Position numbers and translations under genes: made by a program. This document shows positions 33,968 to 42,774 of a DNA stretch of 64,000 nucleotides, piece after piece (position 1 is the first letter of the stretch; each line of letters begins with the position of its first letter). The stretch is from Limosilactobacillus oris DSM 4864 (GTDB lineage Bacteria; Bacillota; Bacilli; Lactobacillales; Lactobacillaceae), in assembly GCF_001434465.1 (NCBI RefSeq), contig NZ_AZGE01000001.1, positions 186,001 through 250,000 of the forward strand. Reading direction: 5' to 3'. The notes beneath the pieces were generated by a model. That model was not told the DNA's origin. It worked only from the letters and a program-made list of their open reading frames with translations, and did not search any database.

Positions 33968-34846
33968 TTAGAATGGCTTGATACTAAAGTGGTACTGCTT
34001 GCTTGCACCAGGTGCCAACCGCGACATCCCCTGCTTATGAAGAAGCAGGCCGTCTGCCGCGACGTTATCGGCAATTCCCCACCAGGGCTCGATGCAGGCA
34101 AAATTAGCCTTGGCCGGGTAGGCTGACCAAAGTCCCACGTATTGGGTTTCCTTAGTTGAAACGGTCACTCCATGATCCGTTGCCAAGTCGGTCAGCGTCG
34201 CCGCAAAGTCCATTCCCCCGGTCTTAAAAATAATTGCATCATGGGCAAACAACTGGTGGTCAAGATTGAAGCCGGTGGTCATGTCAATCAGTCGTGGGTG
34301 TCCAGAATCGTTATAGGGTCCCTCCAGGACAATCCGGGAATATTCCTCCGCCGGGCTAACCGTAAACTTAATATTATTAAAATCTCCGGTTGGTGTTAAC
34401 GGCATATTAAAGCCGGGATGAGCCCCAATCGCGTAAATTAATGAACGGTCTGCCGGATTAATGACCTCATAGCTTACCTGGAGCTGGGCGGCAACTAATT
34501 GGTAGTGGACCCGTAAAATAAATTCAAAGGGAAAAACCTGCCGCGTCTCGTCATCAGAGCGCTGTTCCAGCACTACCTGATTATCATCTTGGTTAACCAC
34601 CGCGAACTGCCGGTCCCGGGCAAAACCGTGCTGACCCTGGTGATAAGTTTGGTGGTCAAACTCATACTGGTCATCCTTCAACCGGCCAACGAACGGGAAA
34701 AGAATGGGCGCTTGCCGTCCCCAACTACGAGCATCTCCTTGCCAGAGGTATTCCAGCCCATTGTCCCGGCGTTTAATACTGTGCAGTTGGGCACCGAGTT
34801 CATTAATTTCAACCGCTAATAAGACGTCATTTTGCAGAGTAATCAT
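33968..34846 (-). CDS. Aldose 1-epimerase family protein
   Basis: A 292-residue beta-sandwich enzyme of the galactose-mutarotase family (YphB-like branch). HGFARD (about 92) and GAHPGFN (about 168) carry the catalytic His residues, and ETQYVGLWSAYP is near the C terminus. It interconverts alpha and beta anomers of hexoses. The ATG at 34846 has GGGAG 7 bases upstream. Two LacI/CcpA-type sites lie upstream in the same arrangement as at malL, so it may share that control. Confidence 0.85.
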   Translation of the reverse strand: MITLQNDVLLAVEINELGAQLHSIKRRDNGLEYLWQGDARSWGRQAPILFPFVGRLKDDQYEFDHQTYHQGQHGFARDRQFAVVNQDDNQVVLEQRSDDETRQVFPFEFILRVHYQLVAAQLQVSYEVINPADRSLIYAIGAHPGFNMPLTPTGDFNNIKFTVSPAEEYSRIVLEGPYNDSGHPRLIDMTTGFNLDHQLFAHDAIIFKTGGMDFAATLTDLATDHGVTVSTKETQYVGLWSAYPAKANFACIEPWWGIADNVAADGLLLHKQGMSRLAPGASKQYHFSIKPF

Positions 34847-34864
34847 CGTGTTTCTCCCTTTCAT

Positions 34865-34880
34865 TGATAAACGTTTAACA
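34865..34880. promoter_or_regulatory. LacI-type operator before the epimerase gene
   Basis: The near-perfect 16-base palindrome TGATAAACGTTTAACA has TAAACGTTTA at its centre and lies 19 bases upstream of the ATG. Confidence 0.65.
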
Positions 34881-34922
34881 CCTAGTATATACAAACCCTT
34901 TCCCTTGCACAATAGCAGAATT

Positions 34923-34936
34923 ACGAAGCGCTTTCA
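34923..34936. promoter_or_regulatory. Second cre-like site before the epimerase gene
   Basis: On the minus strand the site reads TGAAAGCGCTTCGT, centred 57 bases upstream of the first operator. The last bases deviate from consensus. Confidence 0.55.
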
Positions 34937-34948
34937 ATTCTTTCAAAG

Positions 34949-34993
34949 TAAAAACCAGTAAAACTTTTATCGCCAAGTTTTACTGGTTTTACC
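34949..34993 (-). terminator. Terminator of topA
   Basis: GGTAAAACCAGTAAAACTT pairs with its complement around GGCGATAAA, followed on the minus strand by T-rich sequence. It starts directly after the topA stop. Confidence 0.88.
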
Positions 34994-37132
34994 TTATTTC
35001 TGAACGGCTTCTTCGTAATCACCGTTTGGACAAATAACCTGTTTGCCCCCCTTGACCTTCTTTTCAACTAAGAAGTGACCATCCTTAGGGCAATCACGGC
35101 CAATTGGGCGGTCCCAGGAAACAAAGTCACAGTCAGGATAGCGGGAGCACCCGTAGAAGACCCGGTTCTTCTTGGACTTCCGTTCCACGACCGTTCCCTG
35201 CTTGCAGACCGGGCAGGTCACCCCGGTATCCTTGACGATGGCCTTGGTATTACGGCAGTTAGGGAAGCGCGAGCAGGCGTAAAACTTACCGTACCGGCCC
35301 ATTTTGACGACCATTGGCGCTCCACAAATATCACAATCGATGCCGGCAAGCTCATCCTTCATCTGAATCTTGGCAACCTGCTCTTCGGCATTATGGACTT
35401 CCTTAGAGAATGGCTGGTAGAAGCTGTCGACCACCTTAATCCAGTTTTGTTTTCCTTCTTCGACTTGGTCTAGTTCACCCTCGACGTCCGCCGTAAACTG
35501 GGCGTTAACGATGTCGGGGAACTGTTTTTCAATAATCTTATTGACAATTTCCCCCAGTTCCGTCGGTTCAAAGTGCCGGGATACGAGCCGAACATAGTAC
35601 CGCCGCTGGATTGTGTCCAGGGTCGGTGCGTAAGTCGATGGCCGGCCGACCCCATTGCTTTCCAAGGTCTTGATGAGGGCCGCTTCTGTGTAACGAGCCG
35701 GTGGCTGGGTAAAGTGCTGGGCCGGATCATCACTGACCATTTGCACTTGGTCCCCCTCATTCAATTCGGGAAGAACGTTATCCTTATCATCGCCCCGCTT
35801 GTAGACCTTGGTAAAGCCTGGGAACTTGACCTTGGAACCATTAGCACGGAAGTCAACCCCATTCTGTTCCAGGTTGACGTTCATCGTATCAATTACTTCA
35901 GGGGTCATCTGACTGGCGACAAAGCGTGCCCAAATCAGGCTGTATAGCTTGTACTGGTCATTGGTCAGGTAGGGTTTCATTTTGGCTGGTGTTCGGTGAA
36001 CCGAGGTTGGCCGAATTGCTTCGTGGGCGTCCTGAGCCCCTTCTGGCAATTTCCCTTTGACCGGCTTGACCGCCGCGTATTCACCACCATACTGCTCATG
36101 AATAAATTGCGAGGCCTCGTGCTTAGCAATCGAGGCAATTCGGGTGGAGTCCGTCCGCATATAGGTGATGAGGCCGACAGGGGCTCCCTGCTTAATGTCA
36201 ATTCCTTCATAAAGCATCTGCGCAGCCATCATCGTCTTCCGGGTCCGGAAATTTAGCCGCCGGTTAGCGTCCTGCTGCATCGTTGACGTTGTGTACGGCG
36301 GTTGTGGTTGGCGCCGCCGTTCCTTCCGCGTGACCTTGGTAATAGCAAAGTCCTGCTTCTTATCGAGCTTGCTCAAGATCCGTTGAACATCCTCGTTATT
36401 ACTGAGCTTGACCTTCTTATCATTTTCACCGTAGAAGGCAGCGGTAAACTTATCCCGGCCGTGCTTAAATTCGGCGTCAATCGTCCAGTACTCTTCGGGT
36501 TTGAAATTACGGATTTCATTTTCCCGTTGGATAATCAGGTTAAGGGCAACGGACTGCACCCGGCCGGCACTCAGTCCCTTCTTAACCTTCTTCCACAGGA
36601 TTGGACTGATGGAATAACCCACTAACCGGTCCAGCACCCGCCGTGCCTGTTGGGCATCAACCAGGTCCATGTTAATAGTCCGCGGTTCCTTAAAAGCGTT
36701 CTTAACCGCATCCTTGGTAATTTCGTTAAAGGTTACCCGGTTCTTCTGGTCATCATCTAGTTTCAAAATATTGGAAACGTGCCAGGCAATTGCTTCCCCC
36801 TCCCGGTCGGGGTCAGATGCCAGGTAGACCGCCTTAGCGTTCTTCGCATCCTTACGCAACTCCTTAATGACGTCACCCTTCCCCCGGATGGAAATATAGT
36901 CAGGCTGGTAGTCGTGTTCAATATCGACCCCCATCCGGCTCTTCGGCAAGTCGCGAACGTGGCCTAGACTAGCAACGACCTTATAGGAGCGCCCCAAAAA
37001 GCGGCCGATCGTTTTAGCCTTCGACGGTGATTCGACAATTACAAGATTTTTCTTCACTTTTGAACGGCGCCGCGTCGTCTTCTTTTTCGTCGCGGTAGCC
37101 TTCGTTGTTTTTTTAGCGGTTTTGGTTGCCAT
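34994..37132 (-). CDS. topA: DNA topoisomerase I
   Basis: The 712-residue type IA topoisomerase relaxes negative supercoils. Residues 1-32 are a Lys/Thr-rich low-complexity tail. TOPRIM follows ([12 protein letters not shown] and [13 protein letters not shown]), and the active-site Tyr is in [10 protein letters not shown] (about 312). The C terminus has two four-Cys zinc ribbons (CDICGAP..CSRFPNC and [14 protein letters not shown]) and a third, degenerate one. The ATG at 37132 has GAGGAG 7 bases upstream. It is the last gene of the rnhB-dprA-topA group, with its own promoter as well. Confidence 0.95.
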   Translation of the reverse strand: MATKTAKKTTKATATKKKTTRRRSKVKKNLVIVESPSKAKTIGRFLGRSYKVVASLGHVRDLPKSRMGVDIEHDYQPDYISIRGKGDVIKELRKDAKNAKAVYLASDPDREGEAIAWHVSNILKLDDDQKNRVTFNEITKDAVKNAFKEPRTINMDLVDAQQARRVLDRLVGYSISPILWKKVKKGLSAGRVQSVALNLIIQRENEIRNFKPEEYWTIDAEFKHGRDKFTAAFYGENDKKVKLSNNEDVQRILSKLDKKQDFAITKVTRKERRRQPQPPYTTSTMQQDANRRLNFRTRKTMMAAQMLYEGIDIKQGAPVGLITYMRTDSTRIASIAKHEASQFIHEQYGGEYAAVKPVKGKLPEGAQDAHEAIRPTSVHRTPAKMKPYLTNDQYKLYSLIWARFVASQMTPEVIDTMNVNLEQNGVDFRANGSKVKFPGFTKVYKRGDDKDNVLPELNEGDQVQMVSDDPAQHFTQPPARYTEAALIKTLESNGVGRPSTYAPTLDTIQRRYYVRLVSRHFEPTELGEIVNKIIEKQFPDIVNAQFTADVEGELDQVEEGKQNWIKVVDSFYQPFSKEVHNAEEQVAKIQMKDELAGIDCDICGAPMVVKMGRYGKFYACSRFPNCRNTKAIVKDTGVTCPVCKQGTVVERKSKKNRVFYGCSRYPDCDFVSWDRPIGRDCPKDGHFLVEKKVKGGKQVICPNGDYEEAVQK

Positions 37133-37177
37133 AAACAGGCTCCTCACATTTAATATTTTTTCTTCATTAATACATAT

Positions 37178-37207
37178 CTATTATTACATGGAACAGTACT
37201 CTGTCAA
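37178..37207 (-). promoter_or_regulatory. Promoter of topA
   Basis: The minus strand carries a perfect -35 TTGACA (37202-37207) and TAATAG (37178-37183) 18 bases downstream, in the 129-base gap after dprA. Confidence 0.65.
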
Positions 37208-37261
37208 ATGTAAAAATTGATTTTATGGTAATTTCATAATAAATGCAAGGTTCACGCTTAA

Positions 37262-38122
37262 TCAAAGTAAGAACTCGTCCAAAATATCCTGAACCCGAAG
37301 AATCGGTTTGGCACCGGCCGCAATCAGCTCGTTACACCCCATTGACCGGCTAGTGTCGATTCGACCGGGAACCGCACAGACGGTCCTGTTTTCCTCCAGG
37401 GCTAAATTAGCGGTGATCAAACTCCCGCTGCGCTTCTTGGCCTCAATTACCAGCACGGTTGAGGCTAAGCCCGCAATAATCCTGTTGCGCTCTGGAAAAT
37501 GGTAGGCCAGGGGCGGCTCGCCGCGACCATACTCGGAGAGAACTAAGCCACGCTGGGCCACTGTTTCCTGCAACTGCCGGTTTTCGGTGGGATATACCCG
37601 ATCCAGGCCACAACCGACTACTCCAATGGTCGGGCCGTCATTGGCCAGGGCGAGCCGGTGACTCATCCCGTCAACCCCCTTGGCAAGGCCGCTTACAACA
37701 GTAACCTGCCGCTTGGCAAGCTGGGGAATCAGCCCCCGTAAGACCGTTTCCCCGTAATTAGACATGTCCCGGGTACCAACTACTGCCAAGAGTGGATTTT
37801 TGAGCAATTCCAAGCGCCCAGTATAAAACAAAACTAGGGGCGGACAGTAGGTCTCCCGCAGCTGGTCCGGGTAGTCATCATCCACAATCGTAATATAAGG
37901 AAAACGCTGGTTATACTCCACCGCCGCGGCAAGCTGGTCACTAGCCCAGTTGTTCAGCAGTGCCTCCTGCGAACTCGGACCAAGCTGAGTCCACTGCGCC
38001 AGTGCCTTGAGGTCGGTAAAGCAGTGGTGCTGGCTGGTGGCCTGCCACAAGCGGACCTTGCTGACCTGACCAATCCCGCGGCATAAATTTAACTGTAATA
38101 AGAATTTTCGAATCGACATCAT
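37262..38122 (-). CDS. dprA: DNA processing protein DprA
   Basis: The 286-residue protein binds incoming single-stranded DNA and loads RecA during natural transformation. The DprA Rossmann core is clear: VVGTRDMSNYGE (about 107-118), VVSGLAKGVDGMSH (about 137-150), FPERNRIIAGL (about 205) and ITANLALEENR near 240. It is slightly short and seems to lack the C-terminal winged-helix domain. AGGAGG is 7 bases before the ATG at 38122. It lies between rnhB and topA, the usual lactobacillar order. Confidence 0.93.
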   Translation of the reverse strand: MMSIRKFLLQLNLCRGIGQVSKVRLWQATSQHHCFTDLKALAQWTQLGPSSQEALLNNWASDQLAAAVEYNQRFPYITIVDDDYPDQLRETYCPPLVLFYTGRLELLKNPLLAVVGTRDMSNYGETVLRGLIPQLAKRQVTVVSGLAKGVDGMSHRLALANDGPTIGVVGCGLDRVYPTENRQLQETVAQRGLVLSEYGRGEPPLAYHFPERNRIIAGLASTVLVIEAKKRSGSLITANLALEENRTVCAVPGRIDTSRSMGCNELIAAGAKPILRVQDILDEFLL

Positions 38123-38168
38123 AAAAAAGCCTCCTACCTAATAAGTACGAGACTTTCACTAATTTGCA

Positions 38169-38936
38169 CTATAAATATTTCGGCACCGGGTTAAACGACC
38201 GCCGGTGAATTGGGCACGCCCCTAGGCGAGCAAGTCCGGCGAGGTGCTCCTTCGTCCCGTAGCCCATGTTTTCGGCAAAGCCATAACCGGGGTAGACCCG
38301 GTCATAATCCTTCATCAGATGATCCCGGTATTCCTTAGCGACAATACTGGCGGCCGCCACGCTGATACTTTTTTGGTCGCCCTTGATCAGGGTGGTTTGC
38401 GGGTAGTCAAACGGCAACGGAACCGCGTCGACGATCAGGTGGTCCGGCCGGTGGTTCAGATTACGCACCGCCCGCATCATCGCATCCTGGGTTGCCGCGT
38501 AGATGTTCAGCCGGTCGATCGTTTTCCGGTCGTTAACCGCAATGCTGACTTCCACGGCCTCATCGACGATCCTGAGATAGAGCTGCTCCCGTTCGTGGCG
38601 GGTCAGCTGCTTGGAGTCCGTTACCCCAATCAGGTCAAAATCAGGATCTAAAATTACCGCGCAGGTCACCACCGGGCCAGCAAGGGGACCGCGCCCCACT
38701 TCATCCATCCCTGCGACGTAACGGCAACCGCTCTGCCAGAGCTGCCGCTCGTAATTAAAGCGTTGCTGAAAGGCCTGACGCGCGGCTTCCTGGCGTTCTA
38801 CCCGTCGCTGGTGCTGCCGTAGTGCCGCCTGCACTCCCTTTCGGTCATCGGCAGCCAGTTCGGCCAACCGGGGATCCGTCAAATTGTCAATTGTTGCCAG
38901 CAAGGCCCGGACTTCACTGACCGTCTGCTTACTCAT
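38169..38936 (-). CDS. rnhB: Ribonuclease HII
   Basis: The 255-residue enzyme removes ribonucleotides and RNA from RNA-DNA hybrids. YVAGMDEVGRGPLAGPVV (about 73-90) has the first catalytic Asp-Glu pair; DSKQL and the central Asp region IVDAVPLP follow. An N-terminal helical extension of about 70 residues is typical of Firmicutes RnhB. GGAGGG precedes the ATG. Its first 8 bases overlap the end of rbgA, so the two are translationally coupled. Confidence 0.95.
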   Translation of the reverse strand: MSKQTVSEVRALLATIDNLTDPRLAELAADDRKGVQAALRQHQRRVERQEAARQAFQQRFNYERQLWQSGCRYVAGMDEVGRGPLAGPVVTCAVILDPDFDLIGVTDSKQLTRHEREQLYLRIVDEAVEVSIAVNDRKTIDRLNIYAATQDAMMRAVRNLNHRPDHLIVDAVPLPFDYPQTTLIKGDQKSISVAAASIVAKEYRDHLMKDYDRVYPGYGFAENMGYGTKEHLAGLARLGACPIHRRSFNPVPKYL

Positions 38937-39801
38937 TGATTCCCTCCGCGTTCAAATCGCTCGGAACTTCCATCGTGATGGGTCCCAGCTTGCCCTTGCG
39001 TAAATCAAAAATCAGCCGTTCACTGGCCCGGTCATAGTCGTCACGGAAACCAAGTTTGCTGGTAATCGTTAGCAAAAGGTCGGGATTGCCAACTGCCGGG
39101 TCTAAGTCCTGGTCAGTCAGGTGGTAACGCTTCTTCAACAACTCCGGCTGGTGTTCCCGCAGGTAGGCCAGTGCAAAGAGGGCCACGTCGTCCTTTGGAT
39201 AGAGACTATCCTTGATGGCGCCGGAAAGAGCCAGCATCACCCCCTGCTTAGGACTGGCAAACTTGTGCCAGAGCACACCAGGCGTATCTAATAACTCAAG
39301 TTCCGCCGACGAACGCAGCCACTGCTGCCCGGTCGTCACGCCGGGGCGGTTGCCCGTCTGGGCGACGTTCTTCTTGACCAGGTGGTTGAGGAGGGTCGAT
39401 TTACCAACATTCGGTACCCCAACACACATGGCCCGAATCGGCCGCTTTTTAAGCCCCTTGGCCGCTTCCTGCGCTAACTGGTCATGGAGAATCTCCTTGC
39501 TTTTATTGGTAACCAGTTTGCTGACGTTATGCTGCCGCGAATCAAGTGCCAAGAATGGCTGCCCCTTCGCCGTAAAGTATTGCTTCCATTCCGCCAGCCG
39601 GTCCGGATCTGCCAAGTCGGTCTTGGTCATAATTAGCAAACGGGGCTTATCGCCTGCTGCCAGGGCCACCTCGGGATTTTGGGACGAGTACGGGACCCGT
39701 GCATCCACCAGTTCAAAGACAATGTCAACCAACGGCATTTGTTCACGAATCTGCCGCAGAGCCTTAGCCATATGCCCTGGGAACCATTGAATCGTTGCCA
39801 T
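38929..39801 (-). CDS. rbgA: Ribosome biogenesis GTPase RbgA (YlqF)
   Basis: The 290-residue circularly permuted GTPase is needed for late 50S subunit assembly. The N-terminal IQWFPGHMAKALRQI block is diagnostic. G motifs come in the permuted order G4 (TKTD, about 58), G1 (GVPNVGKST, about 128) and G3 (DTPG, about 172). AGGAGGG precedes the ATG at 39801. It follows yozE by 13 bases and overlaps rnhB. Confidence 0.95.
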   Translation of the reverse strand: MATIQWFPGHMAKALRQIREQMPLVDIVFELVDARVPYSSQNPEVALAAGDKPRLLIMTKTDLADPDRLAEWKQYFTAKGQPFLALDSRQHNVSKLVTNKSKEILHDQLAQEAAKGLKKRPIRAMCVGVPNVGKSTLLNHLVKKNVAQTGNRPGVTTGQQWLRSSAELELLDTPGVLWHKFASPKQGVMLALSGAIKDSLYPKDDVALFALAYLREHQPELLKKRYHLTDQDLDPAVGNPDLLLTITSKLGFRDDYDRASERLIFDLRKGKLGPITMEVPSDLNAEGINE

Positions 39802-39814
39802 AATTAACTCCCTC

Positions 39815-40039
39815 CTAATTCATCGCATCCAAATACCGCCGCCAAGCCGCGTCAAAAATTGTCATCGACGGCAGGTAATCCGCGTTTTCTTCCAGATACT
39901 GCGAAATTTCCTCAAAGTCCGTTGACTGCTTCAGAAAGGCCGAGTCTAAAAAGGCGTTATTGGCGAACTGCTCAATCTCGTCTGCACTGTTCGGATTGCG
40001 CTGCGTCATTAGGTAGCGGTAAAAACTTTCCTGGTTCAT
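39815..40039 (-). CDS. YozE family (UPF0346) protein
   Basis: A 74-residue protein with the YozE SAM-like fold pattern: FYRYLMTQR at the start, FANNAFLDSAFLKQSTDF in the middle and IFDAAWRRYL at the end. The function is unknown. AAGGGAG precedes the ATG. It lies between ypmS (gap 16) and rbgA (gap 13), the conserved lactobacillar position. Confidence 0.9.
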   Translation of the reverse strand: MNQESFYRYLMTQRNPNSADEIEQFANNAFLDSAFLKQSTDFEEISQYLEENADYLPSMTIFDAAWRRYLDAMN

Positions 40040-40055
40040 ATAAAACTCTCCCTTC

Positions 40056-40661
40056 TTAATTAGTCGGAACCGTAATCAGGAACTTAAACCGTCCCTGGGC
40101 CATGTTAATTTCCTGAGCCGAATACTTTAGCGACCGTTTAGCACTATACTGGTTAAGATCCAATAAGATTGTCTTCTTCTTCGCGTCAATTTTTACCCAT
40201 TTGGGAACATTATAGTTCTTCGCAATGTAGCCCATCACGATTTTAACAGGAATATTGAGCCGGCCAATTGACAATCCCTTAGCCCGCAACAAAACATTGC
40301 CGTTCTTTTGCCGCTCGGGAATAAAGTTGAGGGCAAAGCGAATCTTGGCTCCCAGAAACTTAGTGTCCCCGGCCAAGGTCGCATACTGCTGGCCGACAAT
40401 AAAGGTGTACTTGACCTGCTGGCCCTTCAAGAAACGGTTTAGGTAGTTTGCCGCTAGCGCATTCACCTGATGACGATTGAGTTCAACCGTCATCGAGGTG
40501 TCGCCAATGTCAGCTTTGCGGGTTACTGCTGGGGTTGGTGCCGGCGCCGTCACCCGGTTGACAACGATTCCGGTTGCCAGCACAATCACCGCCAGCAAAA
40601 CGATAAAGGCCCACTTCCACCGGTTCACTGGCCGGTTTGTCTTTACTGATCTTTTCTCCAT
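40056..40661 (-). CDS. YpmS family (DUF2140) membrane-anchored protein
   Basis: A 201-residue protein with a short cytosolic N terminus, one membrane anchor (about 14-33) and an extracytoplasmic DUF2140 domain. The pattern VELNRHQVNALAANYLNRFL is typical of YpmS. The function is unknown. It begins 3 bases after the SGNH hydrolase stop with AGAGGT as its site, so the two proteins are probably made together at the cell surface. Confidence 0.85.
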   Translation of the reverse strand: MEKRSVKTNRPVNRWKWAFIVLLAVIVLATGIVVNRVTAPAPTPAVTRKADIGDTSMTVELNRHQVNALAANYLNRFLKGQQVKYTFIVGQQYATLAGDTKFLGAKIRFALNFIPERQKNGNVLLRAKGLSIGRLNIPVKIVMGYIAKNYNVPKWVKIDAKKKTILLDLNQYSAKRSLKYSAQEINMAQGRFKFLITVPTN

Positions 40662-40664
40662 AGT

Positions 40665-41576
40665 TTACCTCTTTACGTACTCCCAACTGTCGTGCCGCTG
40701 CATTGCCTGGAAAAGGCGGTCAGCCATCTGCTCGTAGCCGCGGTGGTTGGGATGAAAATTATCTTCGGTCGAAATGTACTGGTTTAAATTATGATCCTTA
40801 TTCTTCATAATGTTAAGCAAACGCGCCTGGGTAACCTTCCCCTGGTTGGCCTGCTCTTCTTTCCGCACCAGTTGTTGACGCTGGGCCGCGGTCTTGTACT
40901 GTCCCCACGACATTAAATGATTAATGTCGACGAAGTAGGCCCGCTTATATCCCCGGGTCACCGCTGCCGTCGTTGTGTTCCACTTGGCGATGGAATCATT
41001 GATGGTATCCACATCCGGGAAGTAGGTATAAACAGGGTTATAGATACTCAGGACAAAAATCGGGGCCTGCGGGTTTTCCTTGCGGACCGCCTGGAGCAGT
41101 TTATTTAAACTTGCGGTATAGGTCTGCTGAGCGGCCGCAACGTCCTTGTCAATCGTCTGCGGTGAGTTTAGGACATTTTTCTCCAGATTCTGCAGCAAGT
41201 CGTTTCCCCCAACGGTCATGGTAATTACATCGGCCTGGCGGAGATCCTGCCGCATCGTTTTTTGTGCGTTTAGGCGCGCAAGGATTTGGTCAGACCGGTC
41301 CCCGCTAACGCCGTAGTTAGCCGTTTCAACGGTGGTTTGCCGGTAGTGGTGTTCAATTTTTTGCTTAATGATCCCGACATAACCGCCATTCTTCGTTTCG
41401 TCCCCCTGGCCGAAAGTCAACGAATCACCGACCGCCACCAGGTGAACATCCTTCTTTTGAACGTACACCGGCTCTGCTGACCGCTGCCCAGCCAGGTGGT
41501 TATAAAAATACCACCCGCCGCCAAGCACGGCCAGCAGGCATAGCAACAGTAATCCTAGCCACCATTTCCTCTTCAC
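40665..41576 (-). CDS. SGNH/GDSL-family lipase/esterase (YpmR-like)
   Basis: The 303-residue surface hydrolase has an N-terminal signal anchor (about 5-25). Block I, AVGDSLTFG (about 50-58), has the catalytic Ser. GVSGDRSDQ (block II Gly), VGGNDLL (block III Asn) and a C-terminal DNFHPNHRGYEQ (block V with Asp and His) follow. The start is GTG at 41576 with AGGAGG upstream; the frame extends back through a terminator and is not used. It lies downstream of the intergenic element copy C and is joined to ypmS. Confidence 0.88.
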   Translation of the reverse strand: MKRKWWLGLLLLCLLAVLGGGWYFYNHLAGQRSAEPVYVQKKDVHLVAVGDSLTFGQGDETKNGGYVGIIKQKIEHHYRQTTVETANYGVSGDRSDQILARLNAQKTMRQDLRQADVITMTVGGNDLLQNLEKNVLNSPQTIDKDVAAAQQTYTASLNKLLQAVRKENPQAPIFVLSIYNPVYTYFPDVDTINDSIAKWNTTTAAVTRGYKRAYFVDINHLMSWGQYKTAAQRQQLVRKEEQANQGKVTQARLLNIMKNKDHNLNQYISTEDNFHPNHRGYEQMADRLFQAMQRHDSWEYVKR

Positions 41577-41593
41577 AGCATAATCCTCCTCTG

Positions 41594-41627
41594 AACAAGA
41601 AGAGACCGGGAACCACCCCAGTCTCTT
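41594..41627 (-). terminator. Terminator after degV
   Basis: On the minus strand AGAGACTGGGG pairs with CCCGGTCTCT around GTGGTT, followed by a TCTTCTTGTT tail. It is the 3' end of intergenic element copy C. Confidence 0.78.
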
Positions 41628-41725
41628 TACTATTTTAAAACTAATAATGTTATCACGCAGTAGCTTGCCGCGCGGCACCAGGCCGGGACAGCAAGCCAAG
41701 CAAGCTGGTTTAACCCTGCGTCCTT
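41594..41725 (-). repeat. Dispersed intergenic element, copy C
   Basis: Read on the minus strand it carries AGCTACTGCG, an AT-rich spacer with ATTATTAGTTTTAAAATAG, and AAAGAGACTG leading into the closing hairpin, closely matching copy A. The 5' part differs: a GC-rich segment (CAGCTTGCTTGGCTTGCTG..CGCGCGGCAAGCTA) replaces the block shared by A and B. ACGCAG and CTGCGT could pair to close it. Confidence 0.65.
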
Positions 41726-41737
41726 GTCAATCTTAAC

Positions 41738-42580
41738 CTATTCAGTATAGTACAGCAGGCAGCAAGCGCCCATCCCCGTATGGGTGGCAATAATCGGCAC
41801 CGTCTCCCGAACAACTACTGGGATATTCGGGTAAAGTTCTTCGACCGCCGCCTTGAGCCGGTCAACTTCCTTGTCACCCTCTACATGGGAGATCCCAATC
41901 CGCACTGGTTTGGGCCCTTCCGCCATCTCCTTGAGAATCCGGTCCCATTCCTTGTGGATAGCCTTGGTCCCGCGGCCCTTCATAATGATATGGATTTGGC
42001 CACCGTAGACCTGAAGCATGATTTTAATATTCAGAATATTTGATAGGGCACCGGCAAACTTGCTAACCCGACCACCTGCTACCAGGTTATCGAGGTTGTC
42101 AATTGCCAGGTAGAGCTTTGACTTTGCCAGGACGTCCTTCATCTTGGCAATCGCGTCGTCAACACTGCCGCCGTCCTCCAGGACCTTGGCTGCGGCAACA
42201 ATTTGAAAGGCCATCCCCTGGTCGGTCGTCTGTGAATCATAAACCGTGACCTTCGTCTTAGTCATCGTGGCTGCCTGCTCCGCCGCATGGACGGTCCCGC
42301 TAATCGACTCCATCATCGTTACGCAGAGGACTTCACTCCCGTCCGCGCCGAGCTTGTCAAAGGCGTCGACGAATTTCCCGATTGGCGGTTGGGACGTCTT
42401 GGGTAATGACTTAGCATTCTTCATCATTTCCGGGAACTGGTCATTAGTAATGGTCTCCCGTTCAACGTAAATCGTGTCGTCAATCATTACCGTTAGGGGA
42501 ATAATCGTAATATCATACTTTTTAATTTCTTCTTCGGTTAAGCCTGCCGATGAATCACAGACAATTTTTACTTGAGACAT
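41738..42580 (-). CDS. DegV family fatty-acid-binding protein (FakB-like)
   Basis: The 280-residue DegV-fold protein holds a fatty acid for phosphorylation by the FakA kinase, feeding acyl-phosphate to PlsX and PlsY. VCDSSAGLT (about 5-13), IIPLTVMIDD, TSQPPIG and MESISGT are diagnostic. The C-terminal GISHVEGDKE and THTGMGACCL are also family blocks. Which acyl chain it prefers is unknown. GGAGGAG lies upstream of the ATG. A perfect 10-base inverted repeat sits in its promoter region. Confidence 0.92.
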   Translation of the reverse strand: MSQVKIVCDSSAGLTEEEIKKYDITIIPLTVMIDDTIYVERETITNDQFPEMMKNAKSLPKTSQPPIGKFVDAFDKLGADGSEVLCVTMMESISGTVHAAEQAATMTKTKVTVYDSQTTDQGMAFQIVAAAKVLEDGGSVDDAIAKMKDVLAKSKLYLAIDNLDNLVAGGRVSKFAGALSNILNIKIMLQVYGGQIHIIMKGRGTKAIHKEWDRILKEMAEGPKPVRIGISHVEGDKEVDRLKAAVEELYPNIPVVVRETVPIIATHTGMGACCLLYYTE

Positions 42581-42622
42581 GGAAAATTCGCTCCTCCTTG
42601 TCGGCCATTATGTGTTATAATT

Positions 42623-42647
42623 TTACCTAGTTTTGATAACTAGGTAA
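42623..42647. promoter_or_regulatory. Perfect inverted repeat in the degV promoter region
   Basis: Arms TTACCTAGTT and AACTAGGTAA (10 bases, no mismatch) surround TTGAT. On the minus strand it directly precedes a TATAAC -10-like sequence, so a bound protein would block transcription. It is a probable operator; the regulator is unknown. Confidence 0.6.
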
Positions 42648-42774
42648 TGGGTTTACAAAATCATTATAACGAAAAACGGTTATATTTAAATACCTAATTC
42701 AATTTTTTATAGTAATAGTATACCAAAAAGCCCTTTAGAATTCACCGCGGATTGGTACGAAAGGAGTAATAAAG

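Noticed and set aside
41577-41699. 41-residue N-terminal extension of the SGNH hydrolase
   Set aside because: It reads through a terminator hairpin; AGGAGG and the signal anchor support the GTG at 41576.
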